Positions 1-7,415 of a stretch of 20,243 bases of DNA are shown here, piece after piece. Position 1 is the stretch's first letter; the number at the start of each line of letters is the position of its first letter. Location: assembly GCA_005787665.1 (NCBI GenBank), contig SYAB01000314.1, positions 1 through 20,243 on the forward strand, read 5' to 3'. This DNA comes from Actinomycetota bacterium. GTDB taxonomy: Bacteria; Actinomycetota; Actinomycetes; Mycobacteriales; Mycobacteriaceae. Both the position numbers and the translations under genes were made by a program. The notes beneath the pieces are model-generated. The model worked only from the letters and a program-made list of their open reading frames with translations, was not told where the DNA came from and searched no databases.

Positions 1-1
1 C

Positions 2-2659
2 GGTGGCGCGGCCGCGGTCCGCAAGACCGCCAGCGGGACACCGGTCCTGGTGGGCTATATCGCCTCCGCGGACCCCTCGTTCGACCTGACGACGGCCCGG
101 GCCCACCTGGCCGGATCTCTGCCCGCGGCGCTGGTCCCGCGCCTGGTGCTGGTCGAGGAGCTGCCCACCCGCACCTCGGGCAAGGTCGACCGCGACGCTC
201 TGCCCTGGCCTCCGCCCGGGGATGTCCCGGATGTGGGGTCGCAATTGGGCGGCACGATGGGCCGGCTGGCCGGGGTGTGGCAGGACGTCCTGGGGACGGT
301 CGTCGACGGACCCGAGGCCGACTTCTTCGCCCTCGGCGGCGGATCACTGTCCGCCGCCCAGCTGGTGGTCGCGCTGCGGGAGCACTACCCGGGGATGACG
401 GTCGCCCACCTCTATGACCATCCCCGGCTCGGATCGTTGGCCGGCTTCCTGGACGAGATGGCAGCCGATCATCCGGCCCCGGCGCCGGTCACGCCGCGCC
501 TGGTCGCCCCCACCCCGGCCTGGACCCGGGTGATGCAGGTGGCTCTCACCGTGCCACTGGCCTCTCTGACCGCGCTGCAGTGGCTGACCTGGCTGGCGCT
601 GGTGAACAACGTCGCCGCGCAACTGCACCCGTTGCCATGGCTGGTGACGGTCGACTGGTGGGTGGTCCTGACCGCCTTCATCGTGTTCGTCACCCCGCTG
701 GGTCGGATGGGGATCGCGGTCCTCGGCGCCCGGGCTCTGCTCGGCGGGCTCAAGCCCGGCACCTACCGCCGGGGCGGCTCGCAACACCTGCGGGTCTGGC
801 TCGCCGAACGGCTGGCGGAGGCCAGCGGGGCCGAGAACCTGGCCGGAGCGCCGTGGCTGGTCTATTACGCACGCGCGCTGGGTAATTCGGTCGGTAAGGG
901 AGTGGATCTGCATTCCTCGCCGCCGGTGACCGGGATGCTCACCCTCGGACACCGCAGTTCGGTGGAGCCCGAGGTCGATCTCACCGGCCACTGGATCGAC
1001 GGCGACCTTTTCCACGTCGGTCCGATCACCGTCGGCAACGACGCCACCATCGGCGCGCGGACCACGTTGCTGCCCGGCGCCGTGGTGGGAAAGAACGCTG
1101 ATGTGGCCGCCGGCTCCGGGGTGGTCGGCAAGGTCAAGAACGGCCAGTACTGGAAGGGCTCACCGGCGGTGAAGTCGGGCAAGGCGCGCCACCCCTGGCC
1201 CGATCACCGTCCGCCCCGGGCCCGGCACTGGGTGGCGATCTACGGGATCTCCTCGCTGTTGCTGGGCGCCCTGCCACTGACGGCACTGGGCGCCGGTCTG
1301 GCCCTCCTGGGCTGGGCGGCGCGCGACGCACCCGACCTGGGTGCGGCACTTCGCGATGCCGCACCGTGGATTCCGGTCGCGACACTGGTCGCCGCCGGGG
1401 TCTACGCGACGTTGACCGTGCTGGGGGTGCGGATCTGCGCCATCGGGTTGCGGGAGGGCTATCACCCCGTCCGCAGCCGCGTCGGCTGGCAGTTGTGGGC
1501 TACCGAGCGATTGATGGACGCCGCCCGCAACTACCTGTTTCCGCTCTACGCGGGCATGCTCACGCCGGTGTGGCTGAGGATCCTGGGCGCCACCGTGGGG
1601 CGCAACACCGAGATCTCCACAGCGCTGCTGACCCCGAAGTTCACCGTGGTGGAGGACGGCGCTTTCCTCGCTGACGACACCATGGTCGCCTCCTACGAAC
1701 TGGGCGGCGGCTGGATTCACGTCGCCAAGGCCACCGTCGGCAAGCGGGCCTTCCTGGGCAACTCCGGTATCACCCAACCCGGGCGACGGGTGCCCGACGA
1801 CGGTCTGGTGGCGGTGCTGTCCGCCACCCCGCCGAAGGCGAAGACCGGATCGTCGTGGTTGGGCAGCCCACCGATCCGGCTGCGTCGCCAGGCCGATAGC
1901 GCCGATATCGCCCTGACCTTCGAACCGCCGCTGCGGTTGAAGATGATGCGCGGCATCGTCGAGACCTTCCGGGTGGTGCCGATGATGGTGACCTTCGCCA
2001 TCGGGGTGGCGACTTTGGCGGTATTGCAGGCGGTGGCGGCGCGCGGCGGTTACGGCTGGGCGGCGGCCCTCGGCGGTGCCGTACTGCTGATCGCCGGGGC
2101 GGTGGCCGGCGGAATCGCGGTGGCGGCGAAGTGGTTGATGGTGGGGCGCATACCGGCCGGCGAAAAGCCGTTGTGGTCCTCCTTCGTGTGGCGCAACGAA
2201 GTGGCCGACACCTTTGTCGAGACCGTGGCCGCGCCGTGGTTCGCCCGCGCCGCCAGTGGGACCCCGGTGATGAACGTGTGGTTGCGGGGGCTCGGAGCGA
2301 AGATCGGCCGGGGGGTGTGGTGCGAGACCTACTGGCTGCCCGAGGCCGATCTGGTCACCCTGGGTGACGCCAGCACCGTCAATCGGGGATGCGTGGTGCA
2401 AACCCACCTGTTCCACGACCGCATCATGCGGATGGATTCGGTGACCCTGGAGCCGGGCGCGACACTGGGTCCGCACTGCGTGGCACTGCCCGCTTCCCGC
2501 ATCGGTGCCGGCGCGACCGTCGGACCCGCCTCGCTGGTGATGCGCGGTGACGAGGTGCCGTCCTCGACCCGGTGGCAGGGCAACCCGATCGCCCCCTGGC
2601 AGGACTCCCGCAAGAGAAAGGCCCGGAGTCGCCGGACCGCGGAGGGAACCGCATCGTGA
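2..2659 (+). CDS. Pls/PosA-type membrane nonribosomal peptide synthetase, 5'-truncated by window edge
   Basis: The frame is open from the first bases, so this is the 3' part of a longer gene. It begins in the C-terminal subdomain of an adenylation domain; the A10-type motif TSGKVDR (Lys codon at 182) is visible. A carrier protein domain follows, with LGGGSLS and the phosphopantetheine Ser at 344. Next come three copies of a unit made of two hydrophobic segments (about 530-740, 1230-1440, 1975-2130) followed by hexapeptide-repeat, left-handed beta-helix-like sequence (about 930-1130, 1580-1800, 2270-2600). This A-T-membrane layout is that of epsilon-polylysine synthetase (Pls) and PosA, in which the membrane/tandem domains replace classical condensation and thioesterase domains. 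The protein should sit in the plasma membrane and make a short or polymeric amide product. The substrate code lies outside the window. The stop overlaps the next start by 4 bp. Family call is firm; product unknown. Confidence 0.85.
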   Translation, partial: GGAAAVRKTASGTPVLVGYIASADPSFDLTTARAHLAGSLPAALVPRLVLVEELPTRTSGKVDRDALPWPPPGDVPDVGSQLGGTMGRLAGVWQDVLGTVVDGPEADFFALGGGSLSAAQLVVALREHYPGMTVAHLYDHPRLGSLAGFLDEMAADHPAPAPVTPRLVAPTPAWTRVMQVALTVPLASLTALQWLTWLALVNNVAAQLHPLPWLVTVDWWVVLTAFIVFVTPLGRMGIAVLGARALLGGLKPGTYRRGGSQHLRVWLAERLAEASGAENLAGAPWLVYYARALGNSVGKGVDLHSSPPVTGMLTLGHRSSVEPEVDLTGHWIDGDLFHVGPITVGNDATIGARTTLLPGAVVGKNADVAAGSGVVGKVKNGQYWKGSPAVKSGKARHPWPDHRPPRARHWVAIYGISSLLLGALPLTALGAGLALLGWAARDAPDLGAALRDAAPWIPVATLVAAGVYATLTVLGVRICAIGLREGYHPVRSRVGWQLWATERLMDAARNYLFPLYAGMLTPVWLRILGATVGRNTEISTALLTPKFTVVEDGAFLADDTMVASYELGGGWIHVAKATVGKRAFLGNSGITQPGRRVPDDGLVAVLSATPPKAKTGSSWLGSPPIRLRRQADSADIALTFEPPLRLKMMRGIVETFRVVPMMVTFAIGVATLAVLQAVAARGGYGWAAALGGAVLLIAGAVAGGIAVAAKWLMVGRIPAGEKPLWSSFVWRNEVADTFVETVAAPWFARAASGTPVMNVWLRGLGAKIGRGVWCETYWLPEADLVTLGDASTVNRGCVVQTHLFHDRIMRMDSVTLEPGATLGPHCVALPASRIGAGATVGPASLVMRGDEVPSSTRWQGNPIAPWQDSRKRKARSRRTAEGTAS

Positions 2660-3984
2660 AGCACGCCCCGAAGAAGGGCAGCAATCCCCCGGTCATCGAC
2701 CCCTATCTGCCCAAGAGCGGAAACTTCGGCTACCGGGTTTCCCGCTACGAGTTGGATCTGCAGTACAAGGTCTCCAGCAACCGGCTCAGTGGCACCGCCA
2801 CGATCACCGCCGTCACCCTGGCTTCACTGCAGACCTTCACGCTGGACCTCTCCGATGCGATGCGCGTCGCGAAGGTCACCGTCAACGGGCGCCGCCCGGC
2901 GAGTTACGCCGCGGCGGGGGGCAAGCTGCGAATCCGGCTGGCGGCCTCGTTGCCCACCGGTTCGGCGATGTCCATCGTGGTGGGTTACGGCGGCACCCCC
3001 CGGCCGGTCCGAACCGTCTGGGGCGAAGTGGGTTTCGAGGAGTTGTCCAACGGCGCTCTGGTCGCCGGCCAACCCAATGGCTCGCCATCCTGGTTTCCGT
3101 GTGACGACCATCCCAGTTCCAAGGCGAGCTACCGGATCCGGATCAGCACCGACAGCCCCTACTACGCGGTCGCGCCGGGTGAACTGGTGTCCAAGCGGGT
3201 CCGGGCCGGCCTGACCGAGTGGACCTACGAGCAACCCGAACCGACCTCGACGTACCTGGCGACGGTACAGATCGGGATGTACACCCTGCACCGGTTGCCC
3301 AAGGCGCCGGTTCGGATGCAGGCGGTTCTGCCGGATCGGCTGCGCGCCAACTTCACCCATGACTTCGCCCGTCAGCCCGCGATGATGAAACTGTTCGTCA
3401 AACTGTTCGGGGCCTACCCGCTCTCGGCCGGCTACACGGTGGTGGTCACCGACGACGATCTCGACATACCTCTTGAGGCCCAGGGTGTTTCGGTCTTCGG
3501 AGCGAATCACTGCGACGGCTCGCGAGGGTCGGAGCGGCTGATCGCCCACGAGTTGGCCCATCAGTGGTTCGGCAACAGCGTCACCGCACGCCGCTGGCGC
3601 GACATCTGGCTGCACGAGGGGTTCGCCTGCTACGCGGAGTGGCTGTGGTCCGAGCACTCCGGCGGCCGCTCCGCCGATGAGCTCGCCCGGCACTATCACG
3701 CACGGCTGCGCGCGGCCCCGCAGGACTTGCTGCTCTCCGATCCGGGCCCCCGGGACATGTTCGATGACCGGGTCTACAAGCGGGGGGCCCTGACCGTCCA
3801 TGCGCTGCGCGGGACGGTCGGCGACGAGCGGTTCTTCGCGTTGCTGCGCGACTGGACCGCGCGTTATCGGCACGGCACGGTGGTCACCGACGACTTCACC
3901 GGCCTGGCCGCCAACTACGCCGAGGTGCCGCTTCGCCCACTCTGGGACGCATGGCTGTATTCGACCGGGGTACCGCCACTGTGA
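2656..3984 (+). CDS. short M1-family zinc metallopeptidase
   Basis: 442 residues from the GTG at 2656. I chose this start over the longer in-frame ATG at 2572 because it gives a GTGA overlap with the upstream stop, as at two other junctions in this operon. An N-terminal beta-rich domain (about 1-190) is followed by the thermolysin-like catalytic domain. The zinc site HEXXH-X18-E is intact: H298, E299, H302 and E321. Y374 in YKRGA matches the catalytic Tyr of the family. The exopeptidase motif GXMEN is degenerate, reading PLEAQ, with only the Glu kept. The C-terminal helical domain of full-length PepN-type aminopeptidases is absent. There is no signal peptide or membrane segment, so it is probably cytosolic. 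Placement behind a peptide synthetase suggests trimming or turnover of its product (inference). Family call is strong; specificity is unknown. Confidence 0.88.
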   Translation: MKHAPKKGSNPPVIDPYLPKSGNFGYRVSRYELDLQYKVSSNRLSGTATITAVTLASLQTFTLDLSDAMRVAKVTVNGRRPASYAAAGGKLRIRLAASLPTGSAMSIVVGYGGTPRPVRTVWGEVGFEELSNGALVAGQPNGSPSWFPCDDHPSSKASYRIRISTDSPYYAVAPGELVSKRVRAGLTEWTYEQPEPTSTYLATVQIGMYTLHRLPKAPVRMQAVLPDRLRANFTHDFARQPAMMKLFVKLFGAYPLSAGYTVVVTDDDLDIPLEAQGVSVFGANHCDGSRGSERLIAHELAHQWFGNSVTARRWRDIWLHEGFACYAEWLWSEHSGGRSADELARHYHARLRAAPQDLLLSDPGPRDMFDDRVYKRGALTVHALRGTVGDERFFALLRDWTARYRHGTVVTDDFTGLAANYAEVPLRPLWDAWLYSTGVPPL

Positions 3985-5237
3985 CGGACGCCGCCGCCCC
4001 GTTCGACGCGGTGGCCGGCACCGCCGGGCCGGTGGCGCGGGGCAGCGTCGCACGGGTCGGGACCGCCACCGCGATCACCGCGGTATGCGGTTACGCGGTG
4101 CTGTATCTGGCGGCCCGGAAACTGGAACCCGCGGGCTTCGCGGTGTTCGGCGTGTTCTGGGGGGCGTTCGGCCTGGTGACCGGTGCGGCGAACGGACTGC
4201 TGCAGGAGGCCACCCGGGAGGTGCGCGCGGCCGGGATGCAGCGCGGGCCGGCCCCCCGCACCCGGCCGATGTGGGTGGGAGCCGGTGTGGGGGTGGTGGC
4301 GGCCGCCGCGATCGCGGCGACCTCGTGGTGGTGGGCTGCCCCTGTGTTCGTCGAGGCGCGCTCCCTGTCGGTGACACTGCTTTCGTTGGGATTGGCCGGA
4401 TTCTGCCTGCACGCAACGCTTCTGGGCATGCTGGCCGGAGCGGACCGTTGGTCACAGTACGGCTCGCTGATGGTGGCCGACGCCGTCATCCGGGTAATGA
4501 TCGCTTCGGCCGCATTCGTCCTGGGCTGGGGTCTGGGCGGCTTCCTGTGGGCGACGGTCGGTGGTGCGGTGGCCTGGCTGCTGCTGCTGGCGGTATCGGT
4601 CACCGCCCGCTCGGCAGCGGGACTGCGGGTGGCCGGTGAGGTCGGGGACTTTCTGCGGGGCGCCGCCCACTCGATCGCCGCGGCCGGGGCGAGCGCGGTA
4701 CTGGTGATGGGCTTTCCGGTGTTACTGAAGGCCACTTCCGGTGAACTCGGTGCTGCCGGCGGTGTAGTGATCCTCGCAGTAACCCTCACCCGTGCGCCGT
4801 TGCTGGTCCCTTTGACCGCCATGCAGGGCAACCTGATCGCCTACTTCGTCGACCACCGCGGCGCCCGACTGCGGGCGTTGGTCGCCCCCGCGAGTGTCGT
4901 CGCGGCACTCGGTGCGGTCGGCGTCGTCGCCGCCGCCCTGGTCGGTCCCTGGCTGATGCGCATCGGGTTCGGCCCCGAATACCGGGCCAGTGGTGCCCTG
5001 CTGGCATGGCTGACGGTGGCCGCGGTGTCGATCGCGCTCCTCACCCTGACCGGTGCGGCCACGGTGGCCGGGGCCCTGCACCGGGCTTACGCGATCGGAT
5101 GGGTCGGCGCTACGGTGGCCGCCGCTCTGCTGTTGACCCTGCCCGTGGGCCTGGAGGTCCGGACCGTGATCGCCCTGGCATGCGGTCCTCTCGTCGGCAT
5201 CGCCGTACACCTGAGCGCACTGGCCCGCGACCGCTGA
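3981..5237 (+). CDS. polytopic membrane protein, polysaccharide/lipid flippase-like (MOP superfamily)
   Basis: 418 residues from GTG 3981, which overlaps the peptidase stop as GTGA. An in-frame ATG at 3951 would add 10 residues and a 34-bp overlap and is less likely. After a short polar start the protein is almost wholly hydrophobic, with about 10-12 membrane segments separated by short basic loops. This is the look of Wzx/MurJ-like flippases of the MOP superfamily. The first segment pair reads like the flippase N-terminus (YAVLYLAARKLEPAGFAVFG). Such proteins move lipid-linked oligosaccharide or similar carriers across the membrane. Between a peptide synthetase/peptidase pair and a glycosyltransferase it is the likely export step of this operon (inference). 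No specific substrate can be read. A permease of another type is possible but less likely. Confidence 0.7.
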   Translation: MTDAAAPFDAVAGTAGPVARGSVARVGTATAITAVCGYAVLYLAARKLEPAGFAVFGVFWGAFGLVTGAANGLLQEATREVRAAGMQRGPAPRTRPMWVGAGVGVVAAAAIAATSWWWAAPVFVEARSLSVTLLSLGLAGFCLHATLLGMLAGADRWSQYGSLMVADAVIRVMIASAAFVLGWGLGGFLWATVGGAVAWLLLLAVSVTARSAAGLRVAGEVGDFLRGAAHSIAAAGASAVLVMGFPVLLKATSGELGAAGGVVILAVTLTRAPLLVPLTAMQGNLIAYFVDHRGARLRALVAPASVVAALGAVGVVAAALVGPWLMRIGFGPEYRASGALLAWLTVAAVSIALLTLTGAATVAGALHRAYAIGWVGATVAAALLLTLPVGLEVRTVIALACGPLVGIAVHLSALARDR

Positions 5238-5265
5238 GTCGGGCACCGAATGGCCTGCGAACAGC

Positions 5266-5970
5266 GTGTACGTTGTGGACATCGACACATCCGGGGTCTG
5301 GATCATCGTTCCAGCATTCGACGAGGCGACGGTGATCGGCGAGGTCGTCGCCGACCTGCGGTCGGTGTTCGCCCATGTGGTGTGCGTCGATGACGGCAGC
5401 AGTGACGAGACCGGCGAGGTCGCACTTCGGGCCGGTGCGCATGTGGTGCCCCATCCGGTGAACCTCGGGCAGGGCGCGGCGATCCAGACCGGTGTCGAAT
5501 ACGCCCGGCGTCAGCCCGGGGCGCAGATATTCGCGACGTTCGACGCCGACGGTCAGCACCGGGTCGAGGATGTGCTGGCGATGCTGGCGCGGCTTGCGCG
5601 CGGCGATGTCGACGTCGTCATCGGATCGCGGTTCCGTGGGACAGCGGTCAGCCGGACGCCGCTGCTGAAGCGGCTCATCCTGCGGACCGCGGCACGGCTG
5701 AGCCCGAGCAGCCGCCGGCTCGGCCTCACCGATGCCCACAACGGCCTACGGGTTTTCAACCGGCGGGTCGCTGACAACCTCAACCTGACGATGAGCGGGA
5801 TGAGCCACGCTAGCGAGTTCGTCACCCTGATCGACGAAAACCGCTGGCGGGTAGCCGAGGAACCGGTGGAGATTCTCTATACCGAGTACTCCACGTCCAA
5901 GGGTCAGCCGCTGCTCAACGGTGTCAACATCGTCTTCGACGGATTCCTGCGTAGGAGGATGCGGCGGTGA
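5266..5970 (+). CDS. family 2 glycosyltransferase, polyprenyl-phosphate sugar transferase-like
   Basis: 234 residues from GTG 5266; GTG 5275 is an alternative start. No clear ribosome binding site is seen, and the gene follows the flippase by 28 bp. GT-A fold landmarks are in place: IIVPAFDE at 13-20, the nucleotide-binding VDDGSSDE at 41-48, the metal-binding FDADGQH with D93 and D95, and a C-terminal acceptor region with GLRVFNRR. The catalytic domain resembles dolichol/polyprenol-phosphate mannosyl- or glucosyltransferases, which move a sugar from a nucleotide donor to a lipid carrier at the inner leaflet. It has no membrane segments of its own. The following DUF2304 membrane protein overlaps it by 4 bp and is a common partner of such enzymes. 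Donor and acceptor are not determined. Confidence 0.85.
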   Translation: MYVVDIDTSGVWIIVPAFDEATVIGEVVADLRSVFAHVVCVDDGSSDETGEVALRAGAHVVPHPVNLGQGAAIQTGVEYARRQPGAQIFATFDADGQHRVEDVLAMLARLARGDVDVVIGSRFRGTAVSRTPLLKRLILRTAARLSPSSRRLGLTDAHNGLRVFNRRVADNLNLTMSGMSHASEFVTLIDENRWRVAEEPVEILYTEYSTSKGQPLLNGVNIVFDGFLRRRMRR

Positions 5971-6305
5971 ACTGGATCCAGGGGCTGCTGATCGCGGCGG
6001 TTCTGGCACTGCTGTTGTACCTGCTGCGGGCCCGCACCAACGCCAAGACGAAGGCCTGGGTCAAGGTCGGCTACCTGCTGTTTGTGATTGTGGCCGTCTA
6101 CGCCATCCTTCGCCCCGACGACACCACCGTGGTCGCCAACTGGCTCGGCGTCGACCGTGGCGCCGACCTGCTGTCGTATGCGCTGTTCGTAGCGTTTGTC
6201 TTCACCACGCTGAGTACCTATGTGCGGTTCAAGGAACTAGAGGTCCGCTACGCGCGGCTGGTGCGGGCTGTCGCGTTACAGGGCGTGCGCAAGCCGGAGC
6301 GCTAG
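5967..6305 (+). CDS. DUF2304 family small membrane protein
   Basis: 112 residues, starting at the GTG of a GTGA overlap with the glycosyltransferase stop. Three hydrophobic helices are seen at about residues 4-20, 32-47 and 68-84, with a basic C-terminal tail. The pattern, including the internal FKELEVRYARL stretch after the third helix, fits DUF2304 proteins, which often follow family 2 glycosyltransferases. A role in anchoring or assisting the glycosyltransferase is inferred from that pairing; no biochemical activity is established that I can cite. It is the last gene of the left-hand operon. Confidence 0.75.
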   Translation: MNWIQGLLIAAVLALLLYLLRARTNAKTKAWVKVGYLLFVIVAVYAILRPDDTTVVANWLGVDRGADLLSYALFVAFVFTTLSTYVRFKELEVRYARLVRAVALQGVRKPER

Positions 6306-6419
6306 GCTACGCCGACTCTCGGGTCCTTGCCTTCCATGCACCGGCGCCCAGCACCATAATCGCGTTAAACTCAGTTCGGATCGGCGCGAGTCCGACACGA
6401 TCACATCAGAGGAGGCCCG
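6306..6419 (+). promoter_or_regulatory. leader region upstream of the ESX-1 operon, candidate promoter
   Basis: This non-coding stretch separates the DUF2304 gene from the upstream ORF and espG1. A -10-like CATAAT lies at 6355-6360. I find no convincing -35 at 16-18 bp. No strong terminator for the left operon is visible here, so read-through from it is possible. A promoter driving espG1 and the ecc genes is expected at this point but is not proven by the sequence. Confidence 0.3.
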
Positions 6420-6503
6420 ATGTCCCAAGAGCTGACCTATGCGGACGGAGCCGCCGATCGAGGGGGCTGTGCGCGGGGCACGATCCCGGTCCGAAATCCA
6501 TAA
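6420..6503 (+). CDS. 27-codon upstream ORF, possible leader peptide of espG1
   Basis: ATG at 6420 has an excellent Shine-Dalgarno, AGAGGAGG at 6408-6415, better than anything seen before espG1. The ORF encodes 27 residues, beginning MSQELTYADG and ending PVRNP, and closes with TAA at 6501-6503. It is in the same frame as espG1, whose GTG lies 24 bp past this stop. It may be a translated leader that sets espG1 expression, or the relic of a longer N-terminus or gene broken by a stop. I recognise no homologue. Confidence 0.35.
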   Translation: MSQELTYADGAADRGGCARGTIPVRNP

Positions 6504-6527
6504 TCGGCGACTACACCGCTTTCCGAC

Positions 6528-7415
6528 GTGTCCTTCTCCCTGACCGCCGATCACACCGGACCAGCCGAAGAAGTCGTCGGCGTCGAATTGACGATCGACG
6601 GCGTGTTGGTGCTTGCCGCACGATTGGGCCTGTCTGAATTTCCGATGACGCTGGGCATCCGGCCGAATATTCCGCAGCAGGAGGTCCGTGACCTGGTGTG
6701 GGGGCAGGTCCGGCGCGACCTGACCGACCAGGGAGTTCTGGACCCCAACGGACAGCCTCATCCCGCGGTGGCCGCGATGATCCACACCCTGAGCCTGCCC
6801 GACCGGACGCTGGAAGGCCGGTGGTGGCGACCTGACATGGGCGACGTCATGGTGCGGTTCGCGGTCTGCCGCAAAGACGAGTCTCACGTGATCGCGGTGC
6901 GCGACGGTGACCTGCTGGTGCTTCAGCGAGTGGCTCCGCAGGTCGGGCTGGCGGCAATGGTGACTGCCGTACTCGGCTCGGCCGAGCACGCCGACGTCGA
7001 ACCCATGACCGGTGTCGCCCGCGAGTTGGCCTCGTGCACTACCGAAGCGCAGCTGGCCCAATTCCGGATCGGACTGGAGTCGGCTCGTCGGTACATCGAG
7101 ATCATTACGAACCCTCGCAGCTGGGCTGAGATCATCGCCGGTGAACGTCAGCGCAACGGCAGCTTCGTGCATACCCCGGTGGCAGCCGGAGTGCTGGACT
7201 CAGCCTGGGGCAGAGTGGTGTCGCTGCCCCGCCGTGTCGGCGGCGAGCTTTATGGGAGTTTCCTACCCGGCACCAGCCAGAATCTGGAACTCTCTCTGGA
7301 GGGACTGCTGCTGTTCCTCCCGGCGGGAACGTGGTTCGACGATGACGAAACCCCATTCAAGGTTGGGGAGGAAGGACGCCATGCCCCGGCTCCACCGAGC
7401 GCAAGCGACAGATGA
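6528..7415 (+). CDS. espG1: EspG1, ESX-1 PE/PPE-specific cytosolic chaperone
   Basis: 295 residues from GTG 6528. With this start the distance to the conserved VVGVE(L/V)TIDG segment equals that in M. tuberculosis EspG1 (Rv3866, about 283 aa), which supports it although no good ribosome binding site precedes it. Conserved stretches include TLGIRPNIPQ, DRTLEGRWWR, GDMGD-like VMVRF, LVAPQVGLA-like VAPQVGLAAM, GVLDS and SLPRRVGGELYGSFLPGT. EspG proteins bind the helical tip of PPE proteins in PE-PPE pairs and deliver them to the secretion machine. The only PPE here is PPE68, which lacks its usual PE35 neighbour. The stop overlaps eccA1 as ATGA, so the two are translationally coupled. In M. tuberculosis espE and espF precede this gene and espH follows it; here none of them flank it. 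Confidence 0.95.
   Translation: MSFSLTADHTGPAEEVVGVELTIDGVLVLAARLGLSEFPMTLGIRPNIPQQEVRDLVWGQVRRDLTDQGVLDPNGQPHPAVAAMIHTLSLPDRTLEGRWWRPDMGDVMVRFAVCRKDESHVIAVRDGDLLVLQRVAPQVGLAAMVTAVLGSAEHADVEPMTGVARELASCTTEAQLAQFRIGLESARRYIEIITNPRSWAEIIAGERQRNGSFVHTPVAAGVLDSAWGRVVSLPRRVGGELYGSFLPGTSQNLELSLEGLLLFLPAGTWFDDDETPFKVGEEGRHAPAPPSASDR

Noticed and set aside
1160..2476. A 438-codon minus-strand ORF opposite the peptide synthetase
   Set aside because: It is antisense to clear NRPS/hexapeptide-repeat coding sequence and is rich in His, Gln, Arg and Gly as expected for a shadow frame of high-GC DNA.
2824..4053. A 409-codon minus-strand ORF opposite the M1 peptidase
   Set aside because: Shadow of a gene with an intact zinc-binding site on the plus strand; no motif of its own.
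5921..6637. A 238-codon plus-strand ORF across the DUF2304 gene, leader and espG1 start
   Set aside because: Overlaps two well-supported genes in another frame and reads as Arg/Gly-rich low-information sequence.
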